DNA of 62,543 bases from the NCBI RefSeq assembly GCF_002953255.1, contig NZ_CP026498.1:520010-582552 (forward strand), in the 5' to 3' direction. The notes beneath the pieces were generated by a model, which saw nothing but the letters and a program-made list of their open reading frames with translations, did no database searches and was not told the DNA's origin. The translations under genes and the position numbers were made by a program. The DNA is from Streptomyces sp. CB01881 (GTDB lineage Bacteria; Actinomycetota; Actinomycetes; Streptomycetales; Streptomycetaceae). This document shows, in pieces, positions 8,274 to 16,054 of the stretch (positions are counted from its first letter, which is position 1; the number at the start of each line of letters is the position of its first letter).

Positions 8274-8606
8274 TCATCGACCGGGCGCGCGGAGCTCGGT
8301 GAGCAGCGCGCCCTGGTCGGCGATCAGGTCGGTGAGGATGCGCCGGGCGGCGCGCAGCAGTTCGGCGACGTCCGGCGTGCTGAGCGCATAGACCACGGTG
8401 TTGCCCTCGCGGGTGGCCGTGACCAGCTGGGTCCGGCGCAGTACCGCGAGCTGCTGGGAGAGGTTGGACGGCTCGACCTCGATCTCGGCCAGCAGCTCGC
8501 GCACCGGCCGCGGCCCGTCCTGCAGCAGCTCCAGCACGCGGATGCGGACCGGGTGCCCGAGGGTGCGGAAGAACTCCGCCTTGGCCTGGTACAGCGGGAC
8601 CGCCAT
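8274..8606 (-). CDS. ArsR/SmtB-fold winged-helix repressor
   Basis: This 110-aa protein has the ArsR-family layout: FFRTLGHPVRIRVLELLQDG (helix 1-2), then VEPSNLSQQLAVLRRTQLV as the recognition helix-turn-helix, and a beta-wing REGNTVVYALS. It lacks the CxC or other clusters of metal-sensing members, so the signal is probably not a thiophilic metal. ATG at 8606 follows gggagagaac. It is probably cotranscribed with the DUF6126 peptide downstream. A perfect 14-bp palindrome about 100 bases upstream is a likely autoregulatory operator. Confidence 0.85.
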   Translation of the reverse strand: MAVPLYQAKAEFFRTLGHPVRIRVLELLQDGPRPVRELLAEIEVEPSNLSQQLAVLRRTQLVTATREGNTVVYALSTPDVAELLRAARRILTDLIADQGALLTELRAPGR

Positions 8607-8704
8607 CGTCCGTTCTCTCCCTGCTGTTCGCTGGTGCCCGGGGGCGCCCGATCGGCGGGCAGTCCGGCGGCCCGGTGCGGCCGGGAAGCATCATCCCTTG
8701 CGGA

Positions 8705-8718
8705 TGAAGAATTCTTCA
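8705..8718. promoter_or_regulatory. Perfect 14-bp palindrome upstream of the ArsR-fold repressor
   Basis: TGAAGAATTCTTCA is a perfect inverted repeat, AT-rich in a strongly GC-rich setting, about 100 bases upstream of the repressor start. ArsR-family proteins bind such imperfect 12-2-12 palindromes. The assignment to this regulator is inferred from position. Confidence 0.55.
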
Positions 8719-8810
8719 AGTCGTCATCGCGCCCGGCCGCCGACCACCGCCGCCACCCCGCTGCCACCCCCTGCCGACTTCCCTCTCCGGCCCCCTCCCC
8801 CATGAACGAA

Positions 8811-8844
8811 CAGGGCCCGGGAGTCCGCCAACCCCCGGGCCCTG
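8811..8844. terminator. Stem-loop terminator after the secreted 151-aa gene
   Basis: CAGGGCCCGGG at 8811-8821 pairs perfectly with CCCGGGCCCTG at 8834-8844 across a 12-base loop, 20 bases beyond the stop of the leftward gene ending at 8864. There is no U-tract, as is usual for high-GC actinobacteria. Confidence 0.8.
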
Positions 8845-8863
8845 CTGCACTACCGGCGCGTCA

Positions 8864-9319
8864 TCAACACGGCACCACGACGTCGACGGTCACCGGAGCC
8901 GGGTTCCACGGGAAGTCGGCCACGCTGAAGCTGCCGTGCACGGTCGAGCCGCACGTCACCGTGCCGCTGACGCCCCGCACCTGCACCGTGCTGGCCTTGA
9001 ACAACGTGCCCCCGCTCACCGAGCCGAGCGAGGCGCCGCCCACCACCTGACCGGAGAGGCCGGTCAGCAGCTGCCTGGTCGGCAGCTCCGGGCTGCCCGG
9101 GCTCGGCGGACCGGCCAGGGAGATCTGGCCGTAGAACGCAACACCGGTGCCGGTGATCTCGGCGCACACCTTGGTCGACAGACCGGCCTGCAGGCCGGAG
9201 GCGCCGCAGGTGACGGTGGTGGTCGTGGTCGTGGCGGTCGCCGCGCCGGCCTCGGCGGGGATGGCCAGGAGGGTCGCCGCCCCGGCGACGCCGGCCGCGA
9301 GCAGAGTGAGTCGGTTCAT
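8864..9319 (-). CDS. Secreted hypothetical protein (151 aa)
   Basis: A Sec signal peptide is clear: MNRLTLLAAGVAGAATLLAI, then PAEAGA-type cleavage near residue 26. The mature part is Thr/Gly/Val-rich and beta-like, with four cysteines (TCGASG, KVCAEI, VTCGST and the C-terminal VVPC) that could form two disulphides. I recognise no family with certainty; similar small secreted proteins are common in Streptomyces. The gene has its own terminator. A pair of overlapping inverted repeats (9356-9398) lies 37-79 bases upstream of the start, a likely regulatory site. Confidence 0.8.
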   Translation of the reverse strand: MNRLTLLAAGVAGAATLLAIPAEAGAATATTTTTTVTCGASGLQAGLSTKVCAEITGTGVAFYGQISLAGPPSPGSPELPTRQLLTGLSGQVVGGASLGSVSGGTLFKASTVQVRGVSGTVTCGSTVHGSFSVADFPWNPAPVTVDVVVPC

Positions 9320-9355
9320 CCGCTTCTCCGTTTCACAAAGTCATACAGTTCTGCG

Positions 9356-9398
9356 CATGTGACATTTCACATGTGCCATGCCGTAACCCTGGCACATG
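9356..9398. promoter_or_regulatory. Two overlapping inverted repeats in the promoter of the secreted protein
   Basis: CATGTGA-N4-TCACATG spans 9356-9373 and contains TGTGACATTTCACA, similar to a Crp-type half-site pair but with a 4-base rather than 6-base spacer. Overlapping it, CATGTGCCA-N11-TGGCACATG spans 9370-9398 with 9-base perfect arms. They lie upstream of the leftward gene starting at 9319. Confidence 0.5.
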
Positions 9399-9493
9399 AT
9401 TCGAATGCCCACCGGCGATTGGGCCATCGACCCATCGGACAGACCGGAAAACAGCCTTTCGATGGCGCGATCTTGGCTCTTGACCGCAGGTGA

Positions 9494-9790
9494 ATGCCGC
9501 CGAACGGCACCGAGGTGGCCCGTGCCCGTGCCCTCGACCCGGCGTGGGGTGTTGGACGGGGTGTGAAGCGTCTCCTCCGGATCACCGCCGCCCTGGCCGC
9601 CGACCGCGCCCTCGCCGCCCTCGTTCCCGGAGCGATCCTCCAGCTCCACGTCGGCGCGCCCGACGAGAGCCCCGACCACCACTGCCTGGACGCCGAGGCG
9701 CTGCCGCTGATCATCGACGCCGTCCGTGCCCGCGGCTACCGCATCCTCGACCTGCGCGAGCTGCTCGACCCCGCACGGGCGAGCGGGTGA
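9494..9790 (+). pseudogene. C-terminal fragment of a NodB-type polysaccharide deacetylase
   Basis: Only the last part of a deacetylase is present. The segment PGAILQLHVGAPDESPDHHC, continuing to DAEALPLIIDAVRARGYRIL, matches the final strand and helix of the NodB homology domain (the LH-containing motif and closing RARGY). The catalytic Asp and His-rich motifs, normally 100 or more residues earlier, are absent, and the upstream sequence does not encode them in any frame that I can see. The frame could start at ATG 9494, but no good ribosome-binding site is visible. I call it a remnant. Confidence 0.6.
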
Positions 9791-9891
9791 TCAGGCGAGG
9801 ACGTCGGCCGTCATGGTGGGGGACGATCCCGGCCCTCCCCCGCCGCTGCTCCCCGGACGGCCCCCGGCAGGCCCCGGCAGGCCCCGGCAGG

Positions 9892-11046
9892 CTACCGGCC
9901 GCCCGCGGCAAGACCGGAGCGCAGGGTGTCGACCCGGTGGAGGGCGTCGAGGAAGGCCTGGCGGTCCAGGCGGCCGCTGTCCAGGCCGTCGGCCAGGGCG
10001 ACGGCGGCGGCATCGCCCTGCTCGACGTCGCGGGCCGAGCAGAGCAGGAGGTCCATGCCCGCCTCGGCCGCGGCGAGGGCCCGGGCGGGGGTGTCCCCGA
10101 ACAGGTTCAGGGCGCCGGCTTCGAGTGCGTCGGTGACGGTGACGCCCCGGAAGCCGAGGCGGTCGCGGAGTTCGCCCTGGACGACGGTGGGCGACAGGCC
10201 GGCCGGGCGGGCCGGGTCGAGGGCGGGGTAGACCGCCCAGGAGGTCATGACCAGGCGGACGCCGGCCGCGATGGCGGCGCGGTAGGGCTCCTCGCCGCGG
10301 GCGCGGAGTTCGGCGAGGGGGACGGGCAGGGTGACGGGCTCCTCGTCGGTGTTCTGGTCGCGCGCGGCGGCGCCGAGGCCCGGGAAGTGCTTGGCGGTGG
10401 CCGCGACGCCGAGGTCCTGCTGCGCGGCCAGGAAGGCGGCGCCCAACCCGGCCACCACGGAGGGATCCTGGCCGTAGGAGCGCTCGAAGTGGTCGATGAA
10501 GTTGTCGGGGGTGTCGAAGACGTCGAGGACGGGCGCGAGGTTGGTGTTCAGACCGGCGTCGGCGAGGTTGTGGCCGGCGCCGGCGCCCGAGCGGGCGGCC
10601 TCGGCGACCGGGTCGGGCGCCAGCCCGGTGCGGCGGGCGGAGAGTTCGGGAGCACCGGGCAGCCGGCGGACCTTGCCGCCCTCCTGGTCGGTCATCAGCA
10701 GCAGCGGGAGGGCGCCCGGGGCCTCGGCGGCGGCCTGGCGCAGCTGCCCGACGGCCGTGCGGAGTTGGTCGGGCGAGGTGATGTTCTCGCCGAACAGGAT
10801 GACGCCTGCCGCCCGGCCCTCGCTGATCGTCCGCAGCAGGGCCGGCGGCGGGGTCGGCCCGGCGTAGGAGTAGACGATGCGCCGGCCGGCGAGCCGGCGG
10901 GAGTCCTCGTTCGGCACGGGGCTCTTCCTCTCCGCGGTGGGCGGCGGCCGGTGGGTTCCGTGCGCGGTACCAACCGGGGCCGGGGTCATGGCGGTCAGCA
11001 GCAGGATGAGGGCCGCGACGCGGACGGTCCGTCGGAGCGACGGCAT
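9892..11046 (-). CDS. Secreted GH3 beta-N-acetylhexosaminidase-like protein
   Basis: This 384-aa protein starts at ATG 11046 behind gggagg. A signal peptide (MPSLRRTVRVAALILLLTAM) precedes the GH3 catalytic domain: TDQEGGKVRRL, NTNLAPVLDV, AATAKHFPGLG and VTVTDALEAGAL, the last carrying the nucleophile Asp. The loop after KHFPG reads LGAAARDQNTDEEP and so lacks the GHGDTxxDSH His of classical NagZ. That is common in actinobacterial relatives but bears on mechanism. It probably removes N-acetylglucosamine from wall fragments or chitin-derived glycans outside the cell. It is monocistronic. Confidence 0.87.
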   Translation of the reverse strand: MPSLRRTVRVAALILLLTAMTPAPVGTAHGTHRPPPTAERKSPVPNEDSRRLAGRRIVYSYAGPTPPPALLRTISEGRAAGVILFGENITSPDQLRTAVGQLRQAAAEAPGALPLLLMTDQEGGKVRRLPGAPELSARRTGLAPDPVAEAARSGAGAGHNLADAGLNTNLAPVLDVFDTPDNFIDHFERSYGQDPSVVAGLGAAFLAAQQDLGVAATAKHFPGLGAAARDQNTDEEPVTLPVPLAELRARGEEPYRAAIAAGVRLVMTSWAVYPALDPARPAGLSPTVVQGELRDRLGFRGVTVTDALEAGALNLFGDTPARALAAAEAGMDLLLCSARDVEQGDAAAVALADGLDSGRLDRQAFLDALHRVDTLRSGLAAGGR

Positions 11047-11212
11047 CGGACCTCCCGGACAGGGGGACGGAACCGCAGCGGGACGGGACCGTGGGGGGAC
11101 GGGACTCTGGAGCGACATGGACGAAGCCGGGCGCGGGGCCCGCCGGGGCCGGCCGCTCCGGTGCGTCAGGCTACCGGGAGCCGACCCGGCCGGGCTCCGC
11201 GCAACGCGCCCG

Positions 11213-12694
11213 CTACCCCATCCGCCGTAGCAGTCCGCCCAGCACCGCGACGCCCTCCGTGATCTCGCCCGGCGCGCCGGCCGCGTAGCCGAGCACCAGC
11301 CCGGGCGGGTGCGGCAGCCGGGCGTGCCAGGAGAGCGGCTGCACCTTGACGCCGTGGGCGAGCGCGGCCGTGGCGAGTTCGGTGTCCGTGCAGTCGAGCC
11401 CGGCCGGGAAGGTGACCATCAGGTGCAACCCGGCCGCCGCACCGTGCACGACGGCGCCCGGCAGGTGGGCGCCGATCGCGGCGATCATCGCGTCCCGGCG
11501 CCGACGGTGACGCGGACGCAGCAGGCGCAGGTGGCGTTCCAGCTCGCCGCTCTCCATCAGCCGGGCCAGCACCAGCTGCGGCAGGACCGCGTTGCCGAGG
11601 TCGGCGAAGCGCTTGGCCGCGAGGACGGCCTCGCGATGGCGGGGCGGGACGAGCAGCCAGCCGGTGCGCAGGGCGGGGGCGAGCAGCTTGGAGACGCTGC
11701 CGGTGTAGCAGACCTGTTCGGGGAGGACGCCGCGCAGCGCGGGCACGGGTGCGCGGTCGTAACGGTGTTCGGCGTCGTAGTCGTCCTCGATGACGAGGCC
11801 GCCCTCGCCGGCCCAGCGGAGCAGTTCGCGGCGCCGCTCGCCGCCGAGCACGACGCCGGCCGGGAACTGGTGTGCGGGGGTGAGCAGGACGGCGGGGGCG
11901 CCGGTGGCGCGGAGCGCGTCGACGCGGATGCCGTCGGCGTCGACCGGGACGGGCGGGGTGGCGGTGAGCCAGTGGCCGAGGTGCTGGCGGGTGCCGAGCG
12001 AGCCCGGGTCCTCGACCGCGACCTCGGTGAGGCCGGCCTGCCCGAGCACCTGGCCGAGCAGGGCGAGGGCCTGGGCCGCGCCGGCGACGATCAGCACCTC
12101 GTCGGGGTCGGCGCGGATGCCCCGGTTGCGCGCCAGCCAGTGGGCGACGGCCCGGCGGAGCGCGGGGGTGCCGCGGGGGTCGCCGTAGCCGAACTCGTGG
12201 GCGGAGAGCCTGTCCAGGACGGCGCGTTCGGCGCGCAGCCAGGCGGCGCGGGGGAAGGCGGCGAGGTCCGGGACGCCGGGCGAGAGGTTGATCCGGGCGG
12301 GGGCGGCGCGCAGCGCGTCGAAGCTCGCGGGGACGGGCGCGGCGTCGAACGGGGCGGGTGCCGGCGCTGGAGGCCCGGCCGGCGGGGGCGGCGGGGCGGG
12401 GGTGGCGACGACGACGGTGCCGCCCCTGCCCCGGCCGGCGATCTGGCCCTCCTCGGCGAGCCGCCCGTAGGCGTCGGTGACGACCCCTCGGGAGACCCGC
12501 AGCTCGGCGGCGAGCACCCGGGTGGCGGGCAGTCGGCTGCCGGCGGGGAGGCGGCCGTCCGCGATCGCCCGGCGCAGCCGGCCGGCCAGCCAGTCGGCGA
12601 GACCGCCCGGCGGTGCGTCGGCGGTGTCGAGCTGGAGGAAGTCGGCACCGACCGGTTTGGACCGGTCGACAGCCGGCTCTATGGACCTGTTCAC
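11213..12694 (-). CDS. MocR-type regulator (GntR helix-turn-helix plus aminotransferase-fold domain)
   Basis: Residues 25-95 form a GntR winged helix (GRLPAGSRLPATRVLAAELR, VSRGVVTDAYGRLAEEG). A Pro-rich linker leads to a fold-type I aminotransferase domain with SPGVPDLAAFPRAAW, VIEDDYDAEHRYD and YTGSVSKLLAPALRTGWL, where the Lys of SVSK is the PLP-binding residue. Length (493 aa) is typical. Such regulators usually sense PLP or PLP-linked amino compounds and control a divergent gene. Here that gene is a methyltransferase whose start is only 29 bases away. The start is GTG 12694 with a weak ribosome-binding site. An inverted repeat overlaps its start codon. Confidence 0.9.
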   Translation of the reverse strand: MNRSIEPAVDRSKPVGADFLQLDTADAPPGGLADWLAGRLRRAIADGRLPAGSRLPATRVLAAELRVSRGVVTDAYGRLAEEGQIAGRGRGGTVVVATPAPPPPPAGPPAPAPAPFDAAPVPASFDALRAAPARINLSPGVPDLAAFPRAAWLRAERAVLDRLSAHEFGYGDPRGTPALRRAVAHWLARNRGIRADPDEVLIVAGAAQALALLGQVLGQAGLTEVAVEDPGSLGTRQHLGHWLTATPPVPVDADGIRVDALRATGAPAVLLTPAHQFPAGVVLGGERRRELLRWAGEGGLVIEDDYDAEHRYDRAPVPALRGVLPEQVCYTGSVSKLLAPALRTGWLLVPPRHREAVLAAKRFADLGNAVLPQLVLARLMESGELERHLRLLRPRHRRRRDAMIAAIGAHLPGAVVHGAAAGLHLMVTFPAGLDCTDTELATAALAHGVKVQPLSWHARLPHPPGLVLGYAAGAPGEITEGVAVLGGLLRRMG

Positions 12695-12702
12695 CAGTCC
12701 AT
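12681..12702. promoter_or_regulatory. Inverted repeat over the MocR start codon
   Basis: ATGGAC-N10-GTCCAT spans the first codons and start of the MocR-type gene and reaches into the 29-base divergent spacer. Another GGACC lies nearby at about 12657. Position suggests binding by the MocR regulator to control both directions. Confidence 0.5.
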
Positions 12703-12723
12703 TGTGGACGCCAGGGTGGGGAC

Positions 12724-13593
12724 ATGACGACGGAGAAGGAATTCCAGGAGACCACCGCGCGGCCGCGGACCGCCGCCCCCTCGGAGCGCCACGGCTACGT
12801 CCACGGCTATTCGGCCACCGAGGCGCAGCGGCTCGGTGACCAGGCGGACACCCTCGCGGAGCTGCTGCACGCGGACACCGCGTACCCGACGGGCAGCCGG
12901 GTGCTGGAGGCGGGGTGCGGCGTCGGGGCGCAGACGCTGCACCTGCTGGCGGGCAGTCCCGGCGTGCGGCTGACGGCGGCCGACATCTCGGCCGACTCGC
13001 TCGCCGAGGCGCGCGCCCGGGTGGCGGCGCACGCGCCCGGCGCCAAGGTGACGTGGCACCACGGGGACCTGCACGAGCTGCCGTTCGCCGACGGCGCGTT
13101 CGACCACGTCTTCCTCTGCTTCGTGCTGGAGCACCTGGCGGACCCGGTGACCGCGCTGGCAGCCCTGCGCCGGGTGCTGAGGCCGGGCGGCACGGTCACG
13201 GTGATCGAGGGGGACCACGGCTCGGCCTTCTTCCACCCGGAGAGCGCCGCCGCCCGCGCGACGGTGGACCACCTGGTGCGGTTGCAGGCCGACGCGGGCG
13301 GCGACGGCCTGATCGGGCGGCGGCTGCACCCGCTGCTGACGGCGGCGGGGTTCGGCGACGTCGCGGTCCGCCCGCGCACCGTCTACGCGGACGGGAGCCG
13401 CCCGGCGCTGGGGGAGGGGTTCACCCGCCGCACCTTCGTCGCGATGGTCGAGTCGGTGCGCGACGACGCGGTCGCGGCCGGCCTCACCTCTGCGGCCGCG
13501 TTCGACCGGGGCGTCGTCGACCTGCGCCGCACGGCGGAGGAGGGCGGGACGTTCCACTACACCTTCTTCAAGGCCGTCGCGGTCAACCCCTGA
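12724..13593 (+). CDS. SAM-dependent class I methyltransferase
   Basis: This 289-aa protein begins at ATG 12724 (MTTEKEFQETTARPRTAAPS). Motif I is RVLEAGCGVGAQTLHL, motif II has an acidic DIS end (LTAADIS), HHGDLHELPFADGAFDHVF is the post-II region and LRRVLRPGGTVTVIEGDHG is motif III. This is the Methyltransf_11/25 pattern seen in UbiE-like and small-molecule methyltransferases. The substrate is unknown. It is divergent from, and probably controlled by, the MocR-type regulator. Confidence 0.9.
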   Translation: MTTEKEFQETTARPRTAAPSERHGYVHGYSATEAQRLGDQADTLAELLHADTAYPTGSRVLEAGCGVGAQTLHLLAGSPGVRLTAADISADSLAEARARVAAHAPGAKVTWHHGDLHELPFADGAFDHVFLCFVLEHLADPVTALAALRRVLRPGGTVTVIEGDHGSAFFHPESAAARATVDHLVRLQADAGGDGLIGRRLHPLLTAAGFGDVAVRPRTVYADGSRPALGEGFTRRTFVAMVESVRDDAVAAGLTSAAAFDRGVVDLRRTAEEGGTFHYTFFKAVAVNP

Positions 13594-13689
13594 CGTGTCT
13601 CCGACGATCCGCGCCGTGCGCCCGGCGGGGAACGTCGGAGGCGCCGCGGCGGGCGCGGAACGTCGGACGGGCCACGGCGGGCGGGCCGG

Positions 13690-14193
13690 TCACCCGGCCT
13701 CGTCGCCCTCCCCCAAGGTCGCGAGCACCGTCCGCAGGGCATCGATCAGGGCCTCGGTCTGCTGCGGGTCGAGGTCGGCCAGGATGCGCCGTTCGGTGGT
13801 GAGGTGATCGGGGAGGGCGCGGTCGACCAGGGCATGGCCCTCGGGGGTGAGGGCGACGTCGCGGCTGCGGCCGTCGGACCCGCTCGGGGTACGGGTCACC
13901 AGGCCTCGGGCCTCCAGCCGGTCGAGGCGCTGGCTGATCGCCCCGGAGGTGACCATCGCGGACTCCATCAGCCCGGTGGGGGTGAGCCGGTAGGGCGGGC
14001 CGCTGCGCTTCAGGGTGGCGAGGACGTCGAAGGAGGGGGTGTCCAGGTCGTGCGCGGCGAAGTTCCGCTTCAGCTCGGCCTCCACCAGGCGGGTGAGGCG
14101 TTTGAGCCGGCCGATCACCTCCATCGGGGAGACGTCGAGGTCGGGGCGCTCCGCGCCCCACTGCCGCACCAGTCGGTCCACATGGTCTGCCAC
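13690..14193 (-). CDS. MarR-family regulator
   Basis: This 167-aa protein starts at GTG 14193. The winged helix is TPSFDVLATLKRSGPPYRLT, then GLMESAMVTSGAISQRLDRLEARGLV with a wing TRTPSGSDGRSRDVALTPEG, a textbook MarR arrangement including the DGRS wing tip. It is divergent from an EamA exporter; two copies of CTTAGCGnTGAGATAC sit in the 109-base shared promoter. I infer that it represses the exporter until a small aromatic or drug-like ligand releases it. Confidence 0.92.
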   Translation of the reverse strand: MADHVDRLVRQWGAERPDLDVSPMEVIGRLKRLTRLVEAELKRNFAAHDLDTPSFDVLATLKRSGPPYRLTPTGLMESAMVTSGAISQRLDRLEARGLVTRTPSGSDGRSRDVALTPEGHALVDRALPDHLTTERRILADLDPQQTEALIDALRTVLATLGEGDEAG

Positions 14194-14224
14194 CGCTCCA
14201 GCCTAGACGACCCCCCAACGATGC

Positions 14225-14293
14225 CTTAGCGGTGAGATACCTCACAGCACCCGATTCACCCGGCCGGACCCGGATGTCTTAGCGCTGAGATAC
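14225..14293. promoter_or_regulatory. Paired MarR operators, CTTAGCGnTGAGATAC, 53 bases apart
   Basis: CTTAGCGGTGAGATAC lies at 14225-14240 and CTTAGCGCTGAGATAC at 14278-14293. The core CTTAGCGCTGAG of the second is a near-perfect palindrome. The 53-base spacing is five helical turns, so two dimers would sit on one DNA face. The second copy ends nine bases before the exporter start at 14303. Confidence 0.75.
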
Positions 14294-14302
14294 ATTTTCC
14301 GG

Positions 14303-15253
14303 GTGCTTAGGAACCGACTCGGAATCGTGCTGGTGACCGCGCTCGCCCCCGCCGTCTGGGGGTCGACCTACCTCGTCACCACGGAACTGCTCCCGCCCAA
14401 CCGCCCGCTGCTGGCCGCGGTGCTCCGCGCACTGCCCGCCGGACTGCTCCTCATCGCCATCACCCGCCGTCTGCCGAAGGGCAGTTGGTGGTGGCGCTCA
14501 CTGGTGCTGGGCGCTCTCAACATCGGCGCGTTCATGGCCCTCCTCTTCATCGCCGCCTACCGCCTGCCCGGCGGGGTCGCCGCCACCGTCGGCGCCGTCC
14601 AGCCGCTGATCGCCGCAGGACTCTCCGCCGGGCTGCTCGGCGACCGGCTCTCGCTGCGCACCCTCCTCTCCGGCATCGCCGGCGTGATCGGGGTCAGCCT
14701 GCTGGTGCTGCGGGCCAACGCCCAGCTCGACGCCCTGGGCGTCGCGGCCGCGCTCGGCGGCGCCGTCGTGATGGCCACCGGCGTCGTCCTCTCCAAGCGC
14801 TGGACCTCGCCCGCCCCGCTGCTCGCCACCACCGGCTGGCAGCTCACCGCCGGCGGCCTGATGCTCGTCCCGGTCGCACTCCTGGTGGAGGGCGCGCCGC
14901 CGTCCCACCTCACCGGCGCCAACCTGCTCGGCTACGCCTACCTCGGCCTGATCGGCGCCGCCGTCTCGTACGCGCTCTGGTTCCGCGGGATCCGGGCGCT
15001 GCCGCCGACCTCCGTCACCTTCCTCGGGCTGCTCAGCCCCGTGGTCGCCACCGCCCTCGGCTGGCTGGTCCTCGGTCAGGACCTCTCGCCGGTCCAGGGG
15101 GTCGGCGCGGTCATCGTGCTCGGCTCACTGGTCGCCGCCCAGAACCAGCGCCCCCGGACCACCGCCCCGGAGAGCCCGCTCCCCCCGGCCGGGCAGCCCG
15201 CGTCGGCCGAGGCCGCCGCGACGCAGCAGCCCGTCCCCGAACCCACCCGCTGA
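14303..15253 (+). CDS. EamA/DMT-family exporter
   Basis: The 316-aa protein has ten hydrophobic segments in two EamA repeats. The first starts IVLVTALAPAVWGSTYLVTT, and the second includes GVVLSKRWTSPAPLLATTGW and ends SVTFLGLLSPVVATALGWLVL. A hydrophilic Pro/Glu-rich tail follows (about residue 282 onward). Start GTG 14303 is the first possible and lies nine bases after a MarR operator. It probably exports a metabolite or drug and is induced through the divergent MarR protein. A reductase gene follows 86 bases downstream on the same strand. Confidence 0.92.
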   Translation: MLRNRLGIVLVTALAPAVWGSTYLVTTELLPPNRPLLAAVLRALPAGLLLIAITRRLPKGSWWWRSLVLGALNIGAFMALLFIAAYRLPGGVAATVGAVQPLIAAGLSAGLLGDRLSLRTLLSGIAGVIGVSLLVLRANAQLDALGVAAALGGAVVMATGVVLSKRWTSPAPLLATTGWQLTAGGLMLVPVALLVEGAPPSHLTGANLLGYAYLGLIGAAVSYALWFRGIRALPPTSVTFLGLLSPVVATALGWLVLGQDLSPVQGVGAVIVLGSLVAAQNQRPRTTAPESPLPPAGQPASAEAAATQQPVPEPTR

Positions 15254-15339
15254 GCACGCACACCGCCTGACCGCACACGCCGCCCGAGCGCGTGCACCGC
15301 CCGAGACCGCACGTCCCCCTTCCGGAACTGGAGAACCCC

Positions 15340-15975
15340 ATGCGCATCACCGTGTTCGGCGCCACCGGCAACGTCGGCAGCCGCGTCGTCGCCGAGGCCC
15401 TCGCCCGCGGCCACCAGGTCACCGCCGTCCTGCGCGACCCGGCCCGGCCGCACAGCCTGCCCGGAGCCGCCACCATCGCCACCGGCGACGCCCGCACCGC
15501 CGAGGACGTCACCCGGCTGGCCACCGGCCAGGACGTGGTGATCAGCGCCACCCGCCCGGCCCCCGGCAGCGAGGGCGAACTGGCCACCGCCACCAAGGGC
15601 CTGCTGGCAGGCATGGCCGGAACGGGCGCACGGCTGCTTGCCGTCGGCGGCGCGGGCAGCCTCACCCTGCCCGGCGGCGGTGCCACCGTCATCGACGGCC
15701 CCGACTTCCCGCCCGGCTGGCTCCCGATCGCCCTCGCCTGCAACGAGCAGCTCGCCCTCTACCGGGCCGACACCGAGGTCGACTGGGCGTACCTGAGCCC
15801 CGCCGCGCTCCTCGAACCGGGCGTGCGCACCGGCCGCTACCGTCTCGGCCGGGACGAGCTGGTGGTGGACGCCGACGGCACCTCCGCCATCTCCATGGAG
15901 GACCTCGCCGTCGCCCTGCTCGACGAGGCCGAGCAGCCCGCCCACCACCGCACCCGCTTCACCGCGGCCTACTGA
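15340..15975 (+). CDS. NAD(P)-binding Rossmann reductase of the NmrA/SDR-a type
   Basis: Residues 1-15 read MRITVFGATGNVGSR, the GxxGxxG dinucleotide motif of atypical SDRs. Then come a DAR/ED segment, VVISATRPAPG and a C-terminal YLSPAALLEPGVRTGRYRLG. No catalytic YxxxK is present, which fits NAD(P)H-sensing or reductase members of the NAD(P)H-binding family (211 aa is their usual length). ATG 15340 has ggaactggag upstream. It is probably in an operon with the EamA exporter and under the same MarR control. The substrate is unknown. Confidence 0.85.
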   Translation: MRITVFGATGNVGSRVVAEALARGHQVTAVLRDPARPHSLPGAATIATGDARTAEDVTRLATGQDVVISATRPAPGSEGELATATKGLLAGMAGTGARLLAVGGAGSLTLPGGGATVIDGPDFPPGWLPIALACNEQLALYRADTEVDWAYLSPAALLEPGVRTGRYRLGRDELVVDADGTSAISMEDLAVALLDEAEQPAHHRTRFTAAY

Positions 15976-16005
15976 GCGGGCCGGGCGTCGTGCGGGTGCG
16001 ACCGC

Positions 16006-16046
16006 GTGCCGGGGCCCCTGGGCCGGCGGGGCAGGGGCCCCGGCAC
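16006..16046. terminator. Bidirectional stem-loop terminator
   Basis: GTGCCGGGGCCCCTG and CAGGGGCCCCGGCAC form a perfect 15-base-pair stem around an 11-base loop, placed between the convergent reductase and cyclophilin genes. Confidence 0.9.
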
Positions 16047-16054
16047 ATCCGCCG

